The notes beneath the pieces were generated by a model, which saw only the letters and a program-made list of their open reading frames with translations, did not search any database and was not told the DNA's origin. 64,000 bases of DNA, taken from the NCBI GenBank assembly GCA_963921425.1, contig OY992832.1:10168001-10232000 (forward strand). The letters are read 5' to 3'. This stretch comes from Dryas octopetala. Lineage: Eukaryota; Streptophyta; Magnoliopsida; Rosales; Rosaceae. Numbering within the stretch: the stretch's first letter is position 1; each line of letters begins with the position of its first letter. Position numbers and translations under genes: made by a program. This document shows, piece by piece, positions 48,187 to 60,867 of the stretch.

Positions 48187-50445
48187 TATTAACTATAATT
48201 AGGGGATGGAGAGCAATTAAGGAACTAATTTCACCACCCATAACAATAACAAAGACACACTTTGTCTAATTAAGAAACTTCTATTGACACCAAAAGAAAA
48301 TACTCATTAAACCCTAACAACAACATGGTGTACACAACATGCATAATCGGCTCAGATTGAACTTTGAAGGCAATGGCAAGCCTTGGTCGATAAGCAGTGG
48401 GAGGCTGTTGTGGGGCATTATCTTTAATGCCACTTTCGCTTGTGTGTATATATATCCACGTTTTTTGTGCTGTATCCACTTTTATTGAACAACTTCAATT
48501 CCCCACCTTATTGCCATACTATTTCCAATTATCACATGTGATGTGCCATAAACTCTAGAAAATTCTGTTGTTGGGCCGGACCTATTTCTTTTTGGCCCAA
48601 CAAATTAAAGTAGCTGACATGGGTGGTGGTAGTTCTATTGTGTAGTAGTTGTGTCTCATTTCTCTTACTGTTTATCAACTTATATTTTACGTGGATATTC
48701 ATTCTCGTAAATTATTGGATAATGCTATATTTATTATATTTATTGATCATAATTTAAGAAAGACTCATAAAATAGACTGGACTCTAAATCTTCTTATTTT
48801 TAATCTCATATATACATAAAGATGAAAATTATTTGTAGATGTAGGAACTCGAGTGAATCTTACCTTAGTAAGAGATTTGTTTAATAAAATGTTTAAATAG
48901 TTATCCTGAACTAACATGTTGAGAGCAGAAAGAAAGAATGCAACTTATATATGGTATGGTGGCTGTCATACTGAAGATTGGCCCAAGTTGGCCTGCTACT
49001 AAATGGGCTTCTTGCTAAACTACATCTCAGAACTTTACTTTTTCATGGGTGCAAAGTTTCACCACACTTCAAAATGATTCAGCCAAGATTTGATAATTCA
49101 TATGTCATGCAGTTTAGAGCCCAAAGGAGGAACACTTTCTTCACCTGGACCACTGGCCATATGTTAGAGTTTCAAGGCCTTTTCCCATATGGAAAACCTC
49201 CTCTAAAATAAAAACAAATTTACTTTAATACGACTAAATTCATTCATTATATTTGCTCACTAAATAATATGGTTTTACACATATTAGCATCTAACAAATA
49301 TATTTGATAAGTGTAGCAGTACTTAAAATTAAAAAAAAAAAAAATGAAAACTTTGGCCGTAATTAGTATTTTAAAGGAATTATGGTATTTTTTTACTTCA
49401 TCGAAGCTGTTCTCACCAACAACACTATCAGGCGTGCCGCTGCTTATAAGTTTATATGGATTGAACTTCTCTTTTGTGTTTGTTTCTCACATATTGTGGT
49501 ACTAGTTGAGATGCCCGCAATCAAAACCTACCTAAGCCACGCATATAAAAGGGGCTAGCCACTCGCATGTGTGAATGATAATGGGGACCCAAATAATCAT
49601 TTTATCTCATGCAACAACATAATCTTTCTGAAAAAAAAGAAAAAAAAAAGAAATGGAAATAACTATTTTGGAATTTAATGTAGTAAAATGTTAAAATCCT
49701 AATATTCCACACTGAAAAAATAGAACATACCAGTATTTTGGGTTATTACAAAAGTTTTTGGTTTTTTATTAATAAGTCAGTTTTGCAAAGACAAGTTGTA
49801 CCCAATACGAGTCATGAGTGCTATCAATATGATAATTATGTTTCTTAATCATGATCTTCAACATCAAGAACCATTGAGTTCTCTATGAATCTACAAGGTA
49901 AGTCTTTCACTATATACTAACTCACTCTTTTGTTGTCCTTAACTGTAACAAATTTGACCCAGGCCAAGGGACATAGATGCTTATAAGAGAAGTCTTGATC
50001 TTCTCCCACATAATTAACTTTAACCAATCCAAAGAAAAATTAGTTAATAAAAAGTAATCCAAGCCCATAATTTGATAGAGAGAACCTTCCACAAAGTGGT
50101 CCATTAAATGGGGTACAAAATGTAAAAAAGATTTGAAAAGCTTTCCCTCCGCAATCATTTAAAAGTGGGGGATCCAACGTTCGAAAGTGGACCTCATTGG
50201 AATTGAATTTGCCTCTTCTTTATTTCAAAAAAAAAAAAAAAAAAAAAACCTAACGTACACTTTCAATTTTGCCTTTATTCCCATGAAGAATGTGACCCAG
50301 CTTAGCTACCCACCAGCTGAAGAAATTAATTGAAAGCATTACAACTTACTTTACCTGATTGACACCTGCAGGGCTACAGTACTCATGGGGGCAAATAGGT
50401 CATTTAAAATTCATGTTGAGTGAGAAGAAATATGTATAATTTTCT

Positions 50446-51538
50446 GGCTTAATTATCGATTTACCACCCAAAACTGTAACTCATTCCCACTTTACCACCT
50501 GAAAGTTTTTTTGTCCCAGATTACCACTTGTAACTTACATACATGTCCCATTTTACCTTATTCCGTCAACAATTCCGTTAATGCTGACGATCTGGCCGTT
50601 AATGCTGACGTGGCGCGCTAGATGTGCGCCATGTGTCACATATTTTTTTTATTTTTTCGCATTTTTTTATTTTTTTATTTTTATAAACTTTGAAAATTCA
50701 TTAAAAATAGCTCCGAACTCAGAAAAATACACGAAAAATTCTTACGGACTCGTCTTGACTAGCACTAATTTTCTATAAAGTTAAATTACCAATTTGCCCT
50801 CTAAAAATTTTCAAAGAAAGTTCAAATTTATTTCTAAAAAATTAAAATAAATTTTCCTCTATTAAATAAATTCTAGAATTTTCGTAAACTCTTGGACAAA
50901 TTCTCAAAAATATTTTGAAAAATTACCAAAAGCTTGTTTTAGAGAATTATTTCGAGACTTTACAGAAATTTTAGAATTTTTCTAGAATTTATTTTATAGG
51001 GAATTTTATTTTTCTCTAAGACCGAGAGGTCTTTTGGGTAGCAAGTGTTCACGAGAAAGGTAATGTTAGTTTTTAGAAGACTAACGGTGCAGACCTCATA
51101 TTTTTTGGAGTTCGGGAGATTATTCTATGAATTTTCAAAGAGTCTAGAGTATTTTAATTTTTTACAAATAAATTTGGACTTTCCAAATTTTTTGGAAATT
51201 TTTAGAAGGAAAATTGGCATTTTGACCCCATAGTAAATTAGTACTAGGTAAGACAAGTCGGTAGGAATTTTCCGTATATTTTTCTAAGTTCGGAGCTATT
51301 TTTAATTAATTTTCAAAGTTTATAAAAATAGAAAAATCAAAAAAATCAAAAAATATAAAAAAGATGTGACACGTGGCGCACATCCAGCGCGCCACGTCAG
51401 CATTAACGGAATTGTTGACGGAACAAGGTAAAATGGGACACGGATGTAAGTTACAGGTGGTAATCTGGGACAAAAAAACTTTCAGGTAGTAAAGTGAGAA
51501 TGAGTTACAATTTTGGGTGGTAAATCGATAATTAAGCC
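50446..51538 (+). mobile_element. Mutator-like (MULE) MITE, 1093 bp, about 290-bp TIRs and 9-bp TSD
   Basis: It starts GGCTTAATTATCGATTTACC and ends with the exact inverse. The inverted homology runs about 290 bases inward (through acgtggcgcgc and the taacggaattgttgacgg words) and, more weakly, on through most of the interior (for example tttttctaaatttattt-type stretches). It is flanked by a perfect 9-bp direct repeat taattttct (50437-50445 and 51539-51547). Nine-base duplications with long TIRs are typical of Mutator-like elements. No transposase ORF. Confidence 0.92.
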
Positions 51539-51547
51539 TAATTTTCT

Positions 51548-52764
51548 AGTGCTTATATATATACTAGCACCAAAATAAGCTTAACTGAATAATTAATTAC
51601 TTTTATTAGAGGAATCTATTTGGGGAGTTGTAAACTTGGTATTCTTATTAAGTTACCAAGTGAACAATAGTTAACCATGTTTTTGTTTAATTTGTTATGT
51701 AATGAATATTGTGTTGTTGAACTGTTATTAAAGTTCGATGGTTCATATATATTAGCATTTTAACAACATAGTATGGTTTTGAATTATGGCTGTTTCACCG
51801 TGTAGTTGGCCAACACCATTAAACATAGAGGACCAACCATGCAATCGCAACATTATAGTCCAAAGAACAAGGCTTTTATAAAGCATAAATCCTGCCGTCC
51901 AGTCCAAAGATCAAAGGGCCCAACATAAGACTACACTTGACACAATCTGATTGATGCCATTTGGAGGGACAAGATCCAAGTCAAACTCACTCACCCTCAA
52001 CTTTGACTTTTTTTGTTGTTGTTGTTTTCCTAACCCCCCTCAACCATTCCATGAGACAGCAACGTTTCAATTTTCAGGTTGGTCTTTAATATTCTTCTCA
52101 AAGTAGACTCGATCTCTTTCTCTTCCTCTCACATAGGAGAGCATTGAATGAGGCAATGAACTTCTAGTAAACTTTGAATGCTCATTTCACAAACACACGG
52201 AGAGCTTGCTTTCACCTTCCATTTCTGGGCCAGATCATCAGATCTAAGTTCACTGAAAGCCATATATACCTACCTCTCATTCATTCAAACTCCAACTCAA
52301 ATTGTACCATTTTTTCTTGGGCTGGTTTTTCCACAACTTGAAGACCCTTTAAAGGTAGACCCTCACAAACACATAACTGCACTCATTCTGTCATTCAGAT
52401 CAATATTGTTTCTAAATTCATCTGCTGCTTTCTTGTCTCTGCAAATTAAGTACATATTGTTTTATTTTTCGCTTATGCCTTCAAACTCTCTATCTCTCTC
52501 TCTCACTATCTCTGTTTCTTTAGCTCTCTTACCAACTTTACAAACAATGTTTTGTTATCATTCTGTGAATTTAAACCACGTATTCAGGGAAAAGTCACAT
52601 TTCGTGAATATGAGTGTTTCAAATTTAATATGACTGTGCAGTTGAATGAGCTTTTTTTGTCCAATTCTCTGTTAATTTGTTCTTTTAATTGCAGTACAAG
52701 AGAATCGTTGCAGTTTGCAGAATAAAGAAATAAGCAGTAGTACTGTTTCTTGGAGACACCAAAA
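51548..52764 (+). promoter_or_regulatory. Upstream region and 5' leader of the kinesin gene
   Basis: Contains CT-rich leader-like sequence at 52100-52150 and 52490-52530. A splice acceptor (aattgcag, 52687-52694) precedes the last 70 bases before the ATG, so the leader is probably spliced. The 151-codon ORF at 52178-52633 has no recognisable domain and is likely leader sequence. Confidence 0.45.
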
Positions 52765-55700
52765 ATGCCACAAGAAAGCCACTACTCCAATTCAATCTTC
52801 ACAAGTCCCAGCAAGAATCTGAGAGGGCTGAAGGCTCTAATCTCCAACAATGAGGCTCCATTTGCAAACGCAGAGGAGTTCATCAATGACTATGAAATGG
52901 CTCAAAGAAAAGCCGAAGAAGCAGGTACACTACTTTTAGTTCATCTACTTCTACTGCTATTACACAATTTGTAGCACTTTTTTATATATCAGATTGGTAT
53001 AAAAACTTAAAATTTAAAATCAGTACTGCTAGTTCATCTACTTCTACAGTTCTACTGCTATTAAACAATTCTGTATAAAAAACATTAAAATCAGTAGACT
53101 CTTCTTCCAAGGTTTTAGTTCTAAATATTCATTTTTGGGAGATGGGTTTTTGTACTTTTACATTTTTTTTTAATTTAATTACCAAAATATGTTTGCATAG
53201 TAATAATATTATATCAATTAAGGAGAATTTACCAGCTTATTGGGAGTAGAAAAGAAAATGTAACACATGTCGTACCCAACAAAAAATGTGATACATGTTA
53301 CAAATGCCATTTCAATTCTATGAGATAGTTTATAAATTTTGTGTTTTTGCAAAAATAAATATTTTTGAATAATTTTCACAGAAAAAATATATTTTTTGAA
53401 TAATAATCTAAAAGTTTTCGTAGAAAATGAAGAATGGAATTCTTAATTGGAAAAAGATTGTGTAGCGCCTCATAATGTTGCGCAGTATGCGGGGATGGAC
53501 CATAATAATCTCTCACCTATGATGATTTGGACCTACCAAAAATGGGTGGGTGGGTCCAAAGTAACCCATCTAATCTTGTACAAAATACATATTTCCCGAA
53601 AGAGGGTCTAGATTATAATTAATTTGCAGAATACCCCTTGTCAACTTGTTGCAGATTATAATAAACATTACAACCAGTAATAGCTATAGTACTGTCAACT
53701 CGTTTATAAAGTTTGACCATTTGTTTCATAAAAAAATAAAATAAAGAGAAGTTATCATTCAGACGGTCCAAATATTATTAGACTCCAAGAACTTAATCAT
53801 GTGATGCATTAGAAATGGTCAATGCCATACCTAATTCTGGGCACAGATATATTGGACATAATTTTTGGTTTGAGGTGAAATGCTAAAAGGAACCCAAAAA
53901 TAATAGAATACAAAACACAAAGTTCACTAATTAAAATTTGGTTCTTTAATCAAGTGAGACGCTGTGTATGTGATTGTTTGTGTGTGTGTGTGATAATTGT
54001 GATTGTGTTTTTTTAGCTTCAAGGCGATACCAAGCAGCAGAATGGCTGCGGAAGATGGACTATGGCGCCTCAGAAACACTGTCCAAAGAACCGTCTGAAG
54101 AAGAGTTCCGCCTTGCACTCCGCAATGGCCTTATTCTCTGCAACGTCCTCAACAAAGTCAATCCTGGTGCTGTTCTCAAGGTTATAAATACTCACACTAA
54201 TGCTTCATACTTAGAGTTTTAATTACATGCATGATGAACTCCCAGTAGTTTGCATCACAAGGAATTTCGTTTCATCTTTGCCACCATGCATGATTCTTGG
54301 TCATCATAACTTGATTATTTTCGAGAATTTGTGATGGTTTTTTTTTGTTTTATATTTTCGGGGTTCTAGTTTGACATATGTTGTTGGTTCATTACCTACT
54401 AGCTTATGTTTGGGGCTAATGGCTGTCTAACAATTGATTCCTCTAATTTTCACATGGGTTACTTTCTTTCTTTCATTCTTTTCCCTCTTATTTCTTTATT
54501 GGATATCAAAATAGGTGGTGGAAAATCCAATTATTGCAGTTCAGTCAACAGAGGGGGCAGCACAGTCTGCAATTCAGTATTTTGAGAACATGAGGAATTT
54601 CCTTGAGGCTGTTAAAGACATGAAGCTCTTAACATTTGAAGCGTCTGATTTGGAGAAGGTTGGATTCTATCATAGTTTGCAACATTTGCAATAAAACATT
54701 AAACATGCATTTGTACTGCATTTGTGTGCTGCTCTTCATCTTTTGGATTTTGAGAGATTTGGATTTACAGGGAGGCTCGTCAAGTAAAGTTGTGGACTGC
54801 ATTCTTTGTCTCAAAGGATATTATGAATGGAAGCAAGCAGGTGGAATTGGAGTTTGGAGGTATGGAGGGACTGTGAGGATCACATCCTTCCCAAAAGGGT
54901 CACCATCCTCCTTAGTAGGTAGTGAAAGTGCTGATGAGTCGATAGATGAATCTGAATCATCGCAGTTTGAACAACTATTGGAATTTCTTCATCTTTCTAG
55001 TGAGGTCTCAATTGAAGAATCCCGAACTGCCAATGCTCTGGCTTTCCTTTTCGATCGTTTTGGACTTGGACTTCTACAAGCTTACCTTCGAGAGACTCAT
55101 GGGATTGAAGAACTGCCCTTGAATGCAATGGTAGGTAAGATCCTTACTATATACATGATTCTATGTTCATAAATTAAAAAACACAAGACAAATCTACATT
55201 TCTTTTATATTTATTGAATGGAGATTGTATTGTTTTATGGATTCTGATTTAGTTTAGTGGCAAAAATGGGTAGGTAATAGATACTTTGCTCAGTAAGGTT
55301 GTCAAGGATTTCTCAGCACTGCTTGTTTCTCAAGGCACCCAGGTTAGTAAAAAGTTTTAGTCCCACAGTGTTTCTTGTTACTAGTATTGTATTACACTAC
55401 TTCCATGGGATCAGTTTTTTTATGCAAGTAGGAATTTCTTATGATCATCGCCACCACATGGAAATAATCTTGTCTTTTACAACTTTTTGCAGCTTGGCCT
55501 GTTTCTGAAGAAACTACTGAGAGGAGATATTGGTGGTCTATCAAAATCTGAATTTGTAGAAGCCATTTCACAATATCTGGGTCAAAGAAGTGGTCTGGTG
55601 TCAAGTGATCTGTCCAAATTCTGTATTTGTGGTGGGAAGCGTGAGGCTGTTCGGCATAGTATTAGTCACTCATCTGTTCACGAAGAAGTAATTCACATTC

Positions 55701-58700
55701 AACAGAAGCAACTTGAGGTGAGAATATGCAATGCTCTATTTCCTACAAGTATAATTAGGAAAACTGAGGAGGTTGTCCAGGGCATGCTTGATCAGTAGAA
55801 CCCATTTCAGGGTGGAAGTCATTTTAATTGTGCTGCCTTGGCCTATTGATAAGTACTATAGTCTTCTTTTGGTTATTCAATTTTTTTTTTTGCCAAATGG
55901 TTGTATGATTGTATTTGTATCTTACTTTCTTGTAATTGTTTTGTCTGTCTTGAATATATTTAGGAGCTAAAGTCATCTTTTTATGAGACAAAACATGAAG
56001 TCAAACAAGCTCATTCAAATTGGGAGGAGGAACTTAGAAGGCTTGGTACGTAATATTCTAAAGATTTAATCTGCCTTGAGAATATTTTTGTCAAATAGAA
56101 AAGGGATCATTTAGTTGTATTATGTTACTTTTAAGGATTGGATGATCTTACACTTTCTTTTGTCTCAGCGCATCACATTAAAGGCCTTCAAGTGACATCC
56201 TCTTCCTACCATAGAGTTCTTGAAGAGAACAGACTTCTTTATAATCAAGTGCAAGACCTCAAAGGTATCCACATCATCCCAACTTAATGAATTATCTAAT
56301 ATTCTAGGATATGAAGCTTAATTAAAGAATTTGCCCTTTTACAGGAACAATTAGAGTTTATTGCAGAGTGAGACCCTCGTTACCAGGGCAATCAAATGGC
56401 CAGTCCACTGTGGATTATATTGGAGAAAATGGAAATATCATGATTGTCAATCCCCTTAAACAAGGCAAAGACGCAAGAAGGGTATTTACTTTTAACAAAG
56501 TGTTTAGAACAAATGTCACACAAGGTATTCTATTGTTTCTTTTGTAAAGTGTATATCCTAATGTTTTTTGCCTCATAAATTATTTATGATCTCTCTTCCC
56601 TACTATGTGCAGAGCAAATATATGCCGACACTCAACCATTGGTCAGGTCTGTTTTAGATGGTTATAATGCATGCATCTTCGCATATGGGCAGACTGGTTC
56701 GGGGAAAACATACACAATGGTAATACAACCTATTGTAGTTGTGAAAATAGCTATTAGATAGTATTGTATAATACTAATGCATACCTCATGTTGCTGGAAT
56801 ACTACTTGATGCATCAAGTATTATATTATTATATATGTGGTTTCAAATGTAACCTATATCTTTCAGTTGATTCGCTTATCGAAACATGGTTCTTGCTTAA
56901 TATGAACTACTTGTTACCCTTACACAGAGTGGCCCTGATTTGACAACTGAAGAGACATGGGGTGTGAACTATAGAGCCCTGCGTGACTTATTTCAAATAT
57001 CAAAGGCCAGGGTGGACATTATAAGATATGAAGTTGCAGTACAAATGATAGAAATATACAATGAACAAGTGAGAGACCTTTTAGTCAGTGATGGTTCTAG
57101 CAGAAGATATCCTTACTATTCTTATAAGCTTTCTCCAATTTGAGTTTGAATTTAGGTGTTATGGATTTAAAGCTGTATACTGTGTTGTCACTTTATTACC
57201 TTAACTACTTGTACATTAGATATACGAAACAAGTCTCAGTTGAATGGCCTTAATGTACCTGATGCAAGTTTGGTTCCAGTTACCTGTACTCAAGATGTTC
57301 TTGATTTGATGAAAATTGGCCAAAAGAATCGTGCTGTTGGTGCTACAGCTCTAAATGAGCGGAGTAGCCGGTCACATAGGTAGATGATTTCTATTCTTTT
57401 TTGAAGTTTCAGCAGTATTGTTATCTTAAATTAGTCTAACTAGTGATTTGTGGGTTTGCAATTTATTTTGCAGTGTCTTAACAATTCATATATTGGGGAA
57501 AGAGTTGGCTTCTGAATCTATTCTAAGGGGTTGCCTCCATCTTGTGGATTTGGCTGGGAGTGAGAGGGTTGATAAATCTGAAGCTGTTGGTGAGAGACTA
57601 AAGGAAGCCCAACATATAAATAGATCACTTTCTGCACTTGGAGATGTTATCTCTGCTCTTGCACAAAAGAGTACACATGTTCCTTACAGAAATAGCAAAC
57701 TTACTCAAGTCTTGCAAGATTCTTTAGGTAATGATAAAACATATGCTTTAATAAAAGATTTTCTAATTTTTATTTTCTTGTTATTTTTTCAAGTTACTGT
57801 AATTGGTTGATGGTAGTAATCACTCCCTTGTAAGGAAAAACAAATTGATCGTCTAGTGGCTTTCAAAATTCCATGTATAGGCATATTATTAAGACTAAGA
57901 CGTGATGCTATTTTTGTTATACAAAATAATCCACTATTGCAAATGCCAAGCATATATTATCTTGAGCTGGAATGTTGATTGTCTTAATAGGTATTTATAT
58001 TGTTTACTAATATATAACTTTTGTCTATGCTTAGGTGGTCAAGCCAAAACATTGATGTTTGTACATATAAATCCCGAACTTAATGCTCTTGGGGAGACAA
58101 TTAGTACACTCAAGTTTGCAGAGAGGGTTGCCTCCGTAGAGCTTGGGGCAGCTCGTTCTAACAAAGAAACGAGTGAAATCCGGGAGCTTAAAGAAGAGGT
58201 TATTTGATCTTTCTTTTATGCAGTTCCACTTTGAACTTCTCTTTATTGTGGTGCTTAAAAATAAATTTATATCTGTATAGATTTCAAATCTTAAACTGGC
58301 ATTGGAGAGGAAGGAAACTGAACTAGAACAATTCAAAGGTGGAGCACGAAACACCATAGATTCCCAAAAGTCAAGAGCTGTTTCACCTTTTCGTATACCG
58401 AGAAATGGTATTAGCAACAGTTCAAAGCCTGAAACCTGTCATCGACCCTTGGATGATACTAAGATTACTGAGGTAATTTGTACAGAACTATATGTCTTTT
58501 CATTCCATTCTGTATTTGATAGCATATTGAAGCACACAATTTTAGTTCAGTTAAAAAGCTACTAGATTGAGAAAAGTGAGAAATGGACAGGTACATTCCC
58601 TCATGCCAATGAAATAGTTAAAAATTGAAACTAAATTTTTCTTGAGAAGTAGTGTTACACAGTTTACACTTCCACTAGACTTGGGAGGTTAGCTAATGCA

Positions 58701-59791
58701 AACATATGTAAAGTTAGCATATCTATTGTGAGATAGCACATTATAAAATTTCATCTGCTTTTGTGCCAAAATTTGATGGTATTCAGGCAAGAAGTTGTTC
58801 TTCGGGCAAGCAGAGGAGGTCGAGGTTTCCCTCTGCATTCAGTGAGAAAGAGATTATACCAAAAATGCCATTTCTAGCTGAAGAAAGATTACCATCCCCT
58901 CCTGTTAGGAGATCCATATCTACTGATAGAGGGGCCCTCATCAGAAGCAGAGTTAAGGCTGACACAAATGAAAACCATCCGATTGCAAGACTACCATTTC
59001 CAGCTAGAGTACCCATCAATAAATCTCTCGCGACCATGCCAGCGATCCCATCAAATGATAACTATTCGAGAGTATGCATCAGTTCACAAGAACCAACAAA
59101 GCATGATGACATTTCTGGTGCATTGTACAGCCTCCAGAAGGCCAGCTCCAAGAAAGTTTACCCAGAACATGAAGAAGAGCAGTTTAAGCAAGCTCTTAAT
59201 GTAAGACAAGGTGGTATTAGAAAAAGCAAGAATGAGAGTAAGGCTAAGGCCAAGCAAAACCGAATACCAGCTAGGCTTCAAAAGTCTGATGCAGTGACAC
59301 CATTTTTTTCTGACTTGGATGCTGGTGAAAAGATGGAGGAGGCTCGAAAGAGTGACTTCTCCGAGCCAGAAAATGAGCATATCCCCATTGGTTCACCCCT
59401 GCATAATTCTTTGATGGGGAAAAAGCTTCGGCAAAACTTGCCAAGGAACTACATAAATGTTGAACCACGGTATGATGAACAACTTTCTCCTGAGTGGCCA
59501 AGTAATTGGTTACTTGGATCAGGCACTTCTTTGTTTACCTTTTATTTTAGGTATAAAAGGAATAATGGTCTTTCCTTTTGTTTGTTTGTATGCTCATTCT
59601 TAATAAGTATAGTATATTCTGTTACTTGCAGAGGACCAGTGCAAGCAGCAGAACCCTTAGTGGCTGGGAAAACTGAAAACAAGCTTCCAAATGGTGGAAC
59701 TCGATATCAGAAAGAAAGCAGCAACATGTCCGTGACTGAATTCAGAAGGAGCCGGTCTACACCTCGCGGGAAATTTTTAATATTACCTTGA
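52765..59791 (+). CDS. Kinesin-14 with calponin-homology domain (KIN-14, KP1/KATD-like)
   Basis: Seventeen coding exons give 1127 residues, all in phase: 52765-52924, 54017-54180, 54515-54658, 54771-55130, 55274-55342, 55493-55717, 55964-56045, 56169-56264, 56345-56524, 56613-56719, 56928-57106, 57215-57379, 57474-57727, 58035-58198, 58281-58472, 58787-59469, 59632-59791. A CH domain (about 60-170, [25 protein letters not shown]) is followed by a coiled coil (about 370-430). The motor (about 434-760) has GQTGSGKT, switch I NERSSRSH and switch II DLAGSE. The C-terminal 330 residues are basic and Ser/Pro-rich. The internal motor behind a CH domain places it with plant KCH kinesins linking microtubules to actin or organelles. 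The intron at 57107-57214 is U12-type AT-AC. Confidence 0.95.
57107..57214 (+). other. U12-type AT-AC intron of the kinesin gene
   Basis: The donor is ATATCCTT, exactly the U12 AT-AC consensus. The 3' end is TACCTTAAC (close to the U12 branch-site consensus TTCCTTRAC), about ten bases before the terminal AC at 57213-57214. Splicing here joins AG to ATTAGATATACG and gives SSRRLDIRN, the family-typical sequence; no GT-AG alternative nearby keeps the frame. Confidence 0.88.
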
Positions 59792-60490
59792 GGAGTTTCA
59801 ATGCATTCAGTCTTCTTTAAATATATTTTTTGTATAGTGGCTATTTATGTTGGAGTTCCAGGTTGCATTCTGGTGTATCTGGATTCATAGGATTATTACT
59901 GGAGGTGATGCCCTTAAACCTTTTCTCTTATATCAAACAATGATGATCTGTGTAATTCAATTTTAAATTACCTATGTATTTTCTATTTTCTAGGACCACT
60001 CTTTTTGTAAATCAAGAAAACAAAGGTATATATATAGTAGTTGAGTTTTTCCTTATACTGGAAGCTGATTTTAGTTATTATAAATATCCCTTTTCTTTTT
60101 TGGATGTGTATGTGATTGCATATCTATTAGTCATATAAATCTAATAATTATAAACTTAACAGCTAATATTCTTTTTGGGCACCTTTGTCTTGTTGGATTT
60201 ACTATGATGGTGGAGAAATACTATTCTGTTTTAGGTCAAAATAAAAACCAATGTTGAAACTTTTGTTAGTTATTGTAGAGCTTGTCTTAGGAGCGTTTTG
60301 CTGTAGTTTTTTTTATTGGATAAATATTGTGCTGACATATTATAGCTTCTAAAATTAGTCTGAAGAAAATGAAGGCGATTCTTGTAGTGCCAATAATATA
60401 GCCATGCAACCAGCCTGGAAGTTAAGAGACACTATATATAGAAAAAAAATAAGAACAGAAGGAATAAAATTTCTGGAAAGTTTCTGTTTC

Positions 60491-60749
60491 TCACACCTCA
60501 ATGACAGCCTCAGCTATGCCATTATTCCCCAATGTAACTATTAACCTATGCTCTCCTAAAAGCTCCATCCTGACATCGTAGTTTTCTGTCAACCTGTTCT
60601 CCGAGTCTCCCTTACGACCAATTTTGATCTCTCCAAAATTTGAGATCTTTGGCTTTACTCTACATATTTTGTTTGTTCAATCATCTTCAAGAATTTGGTC
60701 TGCTCCAATCCTTAGCAGTCCAGGAACACCATTTTGGTCCAAGGTTGGT
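60491..60749 (-). pseudogene. Unidentified coding-like relic (possible 3' end of a gene)
   Basis: On the minus strand two adjacent stretches read like protein in different frames: first TLDQNGVPGLLRIGADQI (about 60745-60682, closed by TGA), then KPKISNFGEIKIGRKGDSEN and YDVRMELLGEHRLIVTLGNN ending in IAEAVIEV and TGA at 60493-60491. The second begins after an AG near 60661. Either the two are exons with a very short intron or this is a frameshifted gene fragment. The protein was not recognised. Confidence 0.4.
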
Positions 60750-60867
60750 ATGCTAGTCTTTTTTAATCTCATGCCTATGGCCTAGTATCTCTATCTTCTG
60801 AAAAAGTGGGAGCTTATGGTGCTGTAATTTGGGTGAAGTAGATGATCCCACCTGTCTTTTCATTGTG

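Larger units (their letters stand above)
44700..50445. other. Gene-poor AT-rich region with scattered MITEs
   Basis: No ORF resembles a known protein. It holds diverged ~115-bp repeats near 45117-45400 (tataacatc...gttactaat words), MITEs at 46950-47280 and 47951-48186, and an inverted relative of the 11390 repeat near 48745-48800. Homopolymer A and T runs are frequent. The short ORFs here are low-complexity or unsupported. Confidence 0.6.

Noticed and set aside
48270..48479. 69-codon minus-strand ORF, possible small peptide
   Set aside because: No signal peptide or recognisable peptide motif; sequence looks like chance.
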